NCBI GenBank assembly: GCA_963669155.1
Contig: OZ022592.1
Location: 21,103,826-21,167,825 of the forward strand
Origin: Arbacia lixula
Taxonomy: Eukaryota; Echinodermata; Echinoidea; Arbacioida; Arbaciidae
Length of the DNA stretch: 64,000 nucleotides
Direction: 5' to 3'
The notes beneath the pieces are model-generated. The model ran no database searches and was not told the origin of the DNA. It saw nothing but the letters and a program-made list of their open reading frames with translations. This document shows positions 58,921 through 64,000 of this stretch, piece by piece. A program made the translations under genes and the position numbers. Position 1 is the stretch's first letter; each line of letters begins with the position of its first letter.

Positions 58921-61625
58921 ATGTACATAGATCCTTTAATAACTTAAGCTTTAATAAATGCAAGAGAGATGTGGTGAAATACAATCTTGAATCAAATGAG
59001 CCAATCAAGACAAGTCGGTAAATATATATGCCGATTACTTAACAGCTCTCAAAGTTATTGTGATGCCCCAACTTCAAATTTGACAATGAACTAGAAACAT
59101 TCGACTGCACGCAGTCAACTTGTATAACAAAACTAATCAAAAATTTACATACAATTCTTTAAAAATTCTTAAATCCGAAACCTTACATACATTTTTGGCA
59201 AGTAAACATTTTACCCACATCATTTTATGAGCAAGTGCGTAATACATACATACAGGTCAATCATACACACTAAAATTTACATACAATTCTAAAAAATTTC
59301 TTAAATCAGAAACCTTACATACATTTTTGGCAAGTAAACATTTTACCCACATCATTTTATGAGCAAGTGCGTAATACATACATACAGGTCAATCATACAC
59401 ACTAAAATTTACATACAATTGTAAAAAATTTCTTAAATCAGAAACCTTACATACATTTTTGGCAAGTGAACATTTTGCCCACATCATTTTATGAGCAAGT
59501 GCTTAATACATACATACAGGTCAATCATACACACTATGTTCTATTTCATGATTATGCTCTATTTCATGATAATGTATTATTTCCAGGGATTCACATGTCA
59601 AAAATTAGGATTTGAGAACCTATCTATTCCGGCACCTTCGGAACGCAGCTTACGCTACAAAAGACGCGCGCAGCGACTATTGTCCACATTGCCTGACGAA
59701 GACTAGCAGTAGCGGTCGAAACGTCGCAATCTCCAGTTTGCCTTTTCGTGAGACAACAGATTACCACTCTAGCGATACTACTACCACGATGATCAACATC
59801 TTCCGTACTATTAACCTATCTATTGTTATGCAAATGAGGATTAGCCAAATCACATATGGAAGCTTATGCATTGCAACGAGTAGACAAAAGATGCACATCA
59901 TGTAATCAGTTAATATCTTGAAAACCGGGGTTGGGCACATACTAGACCCTCGGTGTTTTAAAAAGCCTATGAAATTTTCTTTCAAAAAATTGTGTGGTTT
60001 GGTATGTGCCATCCCCTGGGTTTTGAGATATTTAGAGCTTTAGATGATTTTGAAAAACAAAATTGGGGCAAGAGTAGGCTCATTCTAGCATAAATTTAAT
60101 GAAAAGTTTGTTTTCAAGACCCCAAAATCTATATCTGAGGTAAGAAAAATGTGTGATTTGATATTCTCATGCATAGTAGATATAGTATGAGATACAAAGG
60201 TATGAAGTAATAATTTGAATTCAAAACACTTTAAATGTAGGTTTGGAAGGGTTTTTTTTGTTTAAATTTTTTGATTATTTTTTTTAAACAAGTTGACTGC
60301 GTGCAGTTGAATGTTTCTAGTTCATTGTCAAATTTGAAGTTGGGGCATCACAATAACTTTGAGAGCTGTTTAGTAATCGGCATATATTCACCGACTTGTC
60401 TTGATTGGCTTATTTGATTCAAGATTGTATTTGTTGAAAATGTAATTTATGGGTATTTTCAAGACTTGTCTTTGATGTTTGAAACTTTTTGGTTGATTTC
60501 CGCAACTTTGAATTATCATAACTTTTGAATGAAAAAAAGATATTGACCTAATCTTGTTACATCTTACTGGAAATTACTCTAGCTTCTGTATAGCCTAAAG
60601 GATTTTTCAATTCAAAAACTTCATTTTCCCGAATGGAGACCCCATAGCCCACTGTGTGCCAACAGTTCAATGTCTGTTTTTTAATAGCTTTAATGAAGCT
60701 TTAATAAATGCAAGAGAGATGTGGTGAAATACAATCTTGAATCAAATGAGCCAATCAAGACAAGTCGGTAAATATATATGCCGATTACTTAACAGCTCTC
60801 AAAGTTATTGTGATGCCCCAACTTCAAATTTGACAATGAACTAGAAACATTCGACTGCACGCAGTCAACTTGTATAACAAAACTAATCAAAAATTTACAT
60901 ACAATTCTTAAAAAATTCTTAAATCCAAAACCTTACATACATTTTTGGCAAGTAAACATTTTACCCACATCATTTTATGAGCAAGTGCGTAATACATACA
61001 TACAGGTCAATCATACACACTAAAATTTACATACAATTCTAAAAAATTTCTTAAATCAGAAACCTTACATACATTTTTGGCAAGTGAACATTTTGCCCAC
61101 ATCATTTTATGAGCAAGTGCGTAATACATACATACAGGTCAATCATACACACTATGTTCTATTTCATGATTATGCTCTATTTCATGATAATGTATTATTT
61201 CCAGGGATTCACATGTCAAAAATTAGGATTTGAGAACCTATCTATTGTTATGCAAATGAGGATTAGCCAAATTACATATTTAAGCTTATGCATTGCAACG
61301 AGTAGACAAAAGATGCACATCATGTAATCAGTTAATATCTTGAAAATGATGCTTAGGGAATAATGCTTCATCACAAGTCAACAAGCATTCACTTTATGTA
61401 CATAGATCCTTTAATACCTTAAGCTTTAATAAATGCAAGAGAGATGTGGTGAAATACAACCTTGAATCAAATGAGCCAATCAAGACAAGTCGGTGAATAT
61501 ATGCCGATTACTAAACAGCTCTCAAAGTTATTGTGATGCCCCAACTTCAAATTTGACAATGAACTAGAAACATTCAACTGCAAGCAGTCAACTTGTATAA
61601 AAAACTAATCAAAAATTTACATACT
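58866..61625. mobile_element. Composite array of one repeat family: three direct copies and one inverted
   Basis: CTTTAATAAATGCAAGAGAG, CCAATCAAGACAAGTCGGT and GACAATGAACTAGAAACATT occur in direct orientation near 58950, 60691 and 61423 and inverted near 60290-60440. The first two direct copies also contain about 125-bp subrepeats (GCAAGTGCGTAATACATACA), about three and two units. The arrangement suggests tandem insertion or duplication of a long-inverted-repeat element. Confidence 0.8.
59629..59812 (+). mobile_element. 184-bp insertion with 12-bp target duplication
   Basis: AACCTATCTATT flanks the insert on both sides (59617-59628 and 59813-59824), and the sister copy at about 61237 has the site empty with a single AACCTATCTATT. 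The insert is CpG-rich and has GCCTGACGAAGACTAG then GGTCGAAACGTCGC, a phrase seen in some retroelement 3' regions. No poly-A tail. Likely a short LINE, Penelope-like or SINE fragment. Confidence 0.85.
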
Positions 61626-61631
61626 ATTCTG

Positions 61632-62416
61632 AAACAAGAGCCCCGGGGGGCTTAACGCTCACCTGAATTGACATAAGCTGCCTATAGTGCACCTATGGGT
61701 ATGTCATCAATTAGAAAAGCTATGGGGGCCCACCTGGATCCCATGGGGCAATGTGTACCATTTGAACAACCCCGTCGCCCATTGGACCACCCTAGGAACT
61801 GTCACTAACATCTTTAATTCTTCACATAAGATTAAAAAGGTATTTGAATACTCGAAACATGCATTTTTCAAGAAGTACATAAAAAACCCACTTTATTTAT
61901 TCATTGGGCACCATGGGGCCCATTGAGCCACCCTGGGAACTGCCAAGAACAACATTATTCACCTCAGAAGGTATCTACACCTTACATAATTGTAATACAC
62001 AAGGTATCTACACACTATTTACATAACTACTTAATTTGCATGGTTTGGGCCTCTGGGACCCTCCCCCGTGGCCCCCCATTAGGGCCACATGTACAATATG
62101 AACACCTTTGAATCCCTGGCCCCTAGATATGATTCCTGTCAAGTTTGGTTAAAATCCAACCATGCATTGTCAAGAAGAAAGTGCAACAGTTACTTTTTAC
62201 CAAGGGCCTGTGACCTTTGACCCCATTCCCCCAAATTCAACCAAAGCATTATCCCTCAAGAATATACCCTCATATCAAGTTTGATGTCAAACCATCTCAC
62301 GGTTCATGAGATATCAACAAAAACAAAATGGGACGGACGGACGGACCTACAGACGTACAGACGACCTGGAAACATATTGCCTCTGGTCACTTCGTTGGCG
62401 GAGGCATAAAAATGAT
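61632..62416. repeat. Dispersed repeat (GACGGACGGACGG / GGCGGAGGCATAA)
   Basis: Starts with AACAAGAGCCCCGGG and CGCTCACCTGAATTG and ends with GGACGGACGGACGGACC, CTCTGGTCACTTCGTTGG and CGGAGGCATAA, a type of sequence I associate with repeats in marine invertebrate genomes. No coding frame. An inverse-like end (CCAGCTCAGGTGGAC) is at about 62719. Confidence 0.45.
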
Positions 62417-62519
62417 GAAAAATGCAATTTACGTCCCCTCCCCATCCCTGCTAATTAAGTTTGGTGAACATCCATCCAATGTTTTATGAGAAGATGAAAA
62501 TGTTGAAGGTTGGTAGCAT

Positions 62520-62534
62520 CCCCCCCCCCCCCCC
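62520..62534 (+). repeat. Poly-C tract (15)
   Basis: Fifteen consecutive C within repeat-derived sequence. The following 62535-63210 shows nothing recognisable. Confidence 0.85.
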
Positions 62535-63212
62535 CATGGGGTACACCCATTAATTGCACAGCATCGGGTCCCTTCTCCATATTGATGATCCCTGCCAAAT
62601 TTGTTGAACATTTTTAAAGGAGATGAAAAATGCTAAAAGTTTTATGGATGAGTGATCGCAATACCTCACTTGAGCCACAGACAATGTACAGGGAGTGTTA
62701 GCAAAGTGCACATGATTCTCCAGCTCAGGTGGACAAAATTGTACATAGCTATTACAACATTCTTTCAGTTATTTTTGAGTAAATACTAGTACATGAAGGT
62801 ATTACTTGTCATAACCAAAATATTACTTCATAATTTCAACTAGAAATTAAGTGACACAGGCAAGAATTGAGCAAAACAAACAATGAATTATACAGACGAA
62901 CTGAACTATTACAGTTAAATACTAAATGGTCATTTTAAATAATTAAATTTGCACTCAGAATTCAAAATGAATGACAATCTAAATAATAGACATTACAAAT
63001 AGTTCATTCTAAATTCAGAATTTAAAATGCACGACAGTTTCCTTACTTTCTGAGGATGAAGAGGGGAATAGCAGACGAATTGTATTGATGCCAACATAGG
63101 TGAGATTATCAATTGTATTTGAACTAGCTCTTATTATAACCATTAATATATTTTATATCTAAATTGCAAGTGTGTGACACAGGAGCATTCATCTGGCCCA
63201 TGGACTACTTAT

Positions 63213-64000
63213 ACTGGGTGGTCCAATAAAAACGGAATCACCTATTTCTCCTACCCTGATGCAAAACAAACTGACAACAATTGATAGAAAATTTTCCTAG
63301 ATGAAGAATGACACCAAAATTGTCTAATTTGGTTAAGTACTTTTCATTCATTTCATATCATTTCATTGTGGATCAATGTAAGATTACAATTTTCTCGATA
63401 TTTCCACCCAAAGCTGATCATCGAACATAAGCTCCTGTCTAGCCAGACTAGCGAACAATTAACGCCGCATGTTAATGAATAGCTGACTAAATTGAATGAA
63501 AAGACAATTTTATCATTCATTCATTCTTTCTTAATTTACCAAAGACTTAAGACTTGATATCACGCGAGGCTGTGAATGGGTTGATTACAGTTGCAGATTA
63601 CAGTTTTGAATATCTTCCTATTAGTATCGACTACAATATTCCACGTTCACAAAACGAAAAATTCCTTTGACTTGAACTAACCTGGACCTTCTTTCTTCAA
63701 CAAAAAGATGTGCTTGTCTGAAGGCATGTCATTAAAATTATTTTGGGTCGCAGAAAAGCACATTGTGCAAGGTGAGCTATTCATTAACACGAAACATTAA
63801 TTGTTCGCTAGTCTAGCTAGGCAGGAGCTTAGGTTCGATGGTCAGCTTTGGCTGGAAAAATCGAGAAAATTGTGATCTTACATTGGCTCACAAAAATGTC
63901 TCTAGATTGAAGAATACTGAACCAAATTAGACATTTTTGGTGTCATTTTTGTTCTAGAACGATTATTTACAAGTTGATGTCAATTGTTTTTGCATCAGCA
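63213..64000. mobile_element. Element with about 230-bp terminal inverted repeats, cut by the window end
   Basis: 63255-63487 (CTGATGCAAAACAAACTGAC to GAACAATTAACGCC) is inverted at about 63777-64000 (AATTGTTCGCTAGTCTAGC to AATTGTTTTTGCATCAGCA). The outer left end TACTGGGTGGTCCAATAAAA recalls IS630/Tc1/mariner-type ends. The right end lies past the window, about 40 bp on. The centre has no coding frame. Confidence 0.8.

Overview
The window is animal genomic DNA, AT-rich with GC-richer exons. It most resembles a marine deuterostome invertebrate, probably an echinoderm and possibly a sea urchin. The clues are a DDB1 protein that aligns almost without gaps to the vertebrate one as I recall it, a single-exon RING-less B-box (TRIM-type) gene, several LINE families, many foldback and MITE-type elements, and very abundant minisatellites. 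The species cannot be fixed from the sequence alone.

Main gene: one complete gene, DDB1 (the adaptor of CUL4-RING ubiquitin ligases and a DNA-damage recognition partner), fills 5240-40375 on the + strand. I placed 25 coding exons. They join in frame to 3447 nt, which is 1148 residues plus a stop; human DDB1 has 1140. Twenty-three introns are GT-AG. Intron 23 (31536-34045) is AT-AC with U12-type (minor spliceosome) 5' splice and branch sequences.

Introns: about a third of the gene body is tandem repeat. In at least seven introns (2, 4, 8, 14, 16, 21, 23) the repeat unit contains a real exon-intron junction, so splice donors or acceptors and short pieces of exon are present in 2 to about 25 copies. 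In two introns telomere-like TTAGGG/CCCTAA tracts lie between the duplicated exon ends. Other introns carry a 12-bp minisatellite of 1.9 kb, a TAG triplet array, a 1.8-kb CATC/TATC array, a Tc1/mariner-type MITE, a TTAA-flanked MITE, a tRNA-like SINE relic and an internally deleted LINE. Intron 24 holds a 4.9-kb inverted-repeat-bounded element with a 4-bp target duplication and eight dispersed copies of GTTTCGGAYGTTAC.

Left flank (1-4970): three or four LINE fragments, including apparently nested ones, then the CpG-richer DDB1 promoter and 5' leader. Right flank (40376-64000): the DDB1 3' region with a large foldback, a 70-bp minisatellite (about 14 copies) and a 50-bp satellite (about 53 copies); a gene-poor stretch; a B-box/coiled-coil/beta-propeller-like gene on the - strand (52987-54642) with one in-frame TGA before its last 85 codons; an array of hairpin-forming repeats (55575-56190); and a repeat-dense end (58340-64000) with foldback elements, a nested insertion with a 12-bp target duplication, and a long-inverted-repeat element cut by the window edge. 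No tRNA, rRNA or CRISPR locus was seen.
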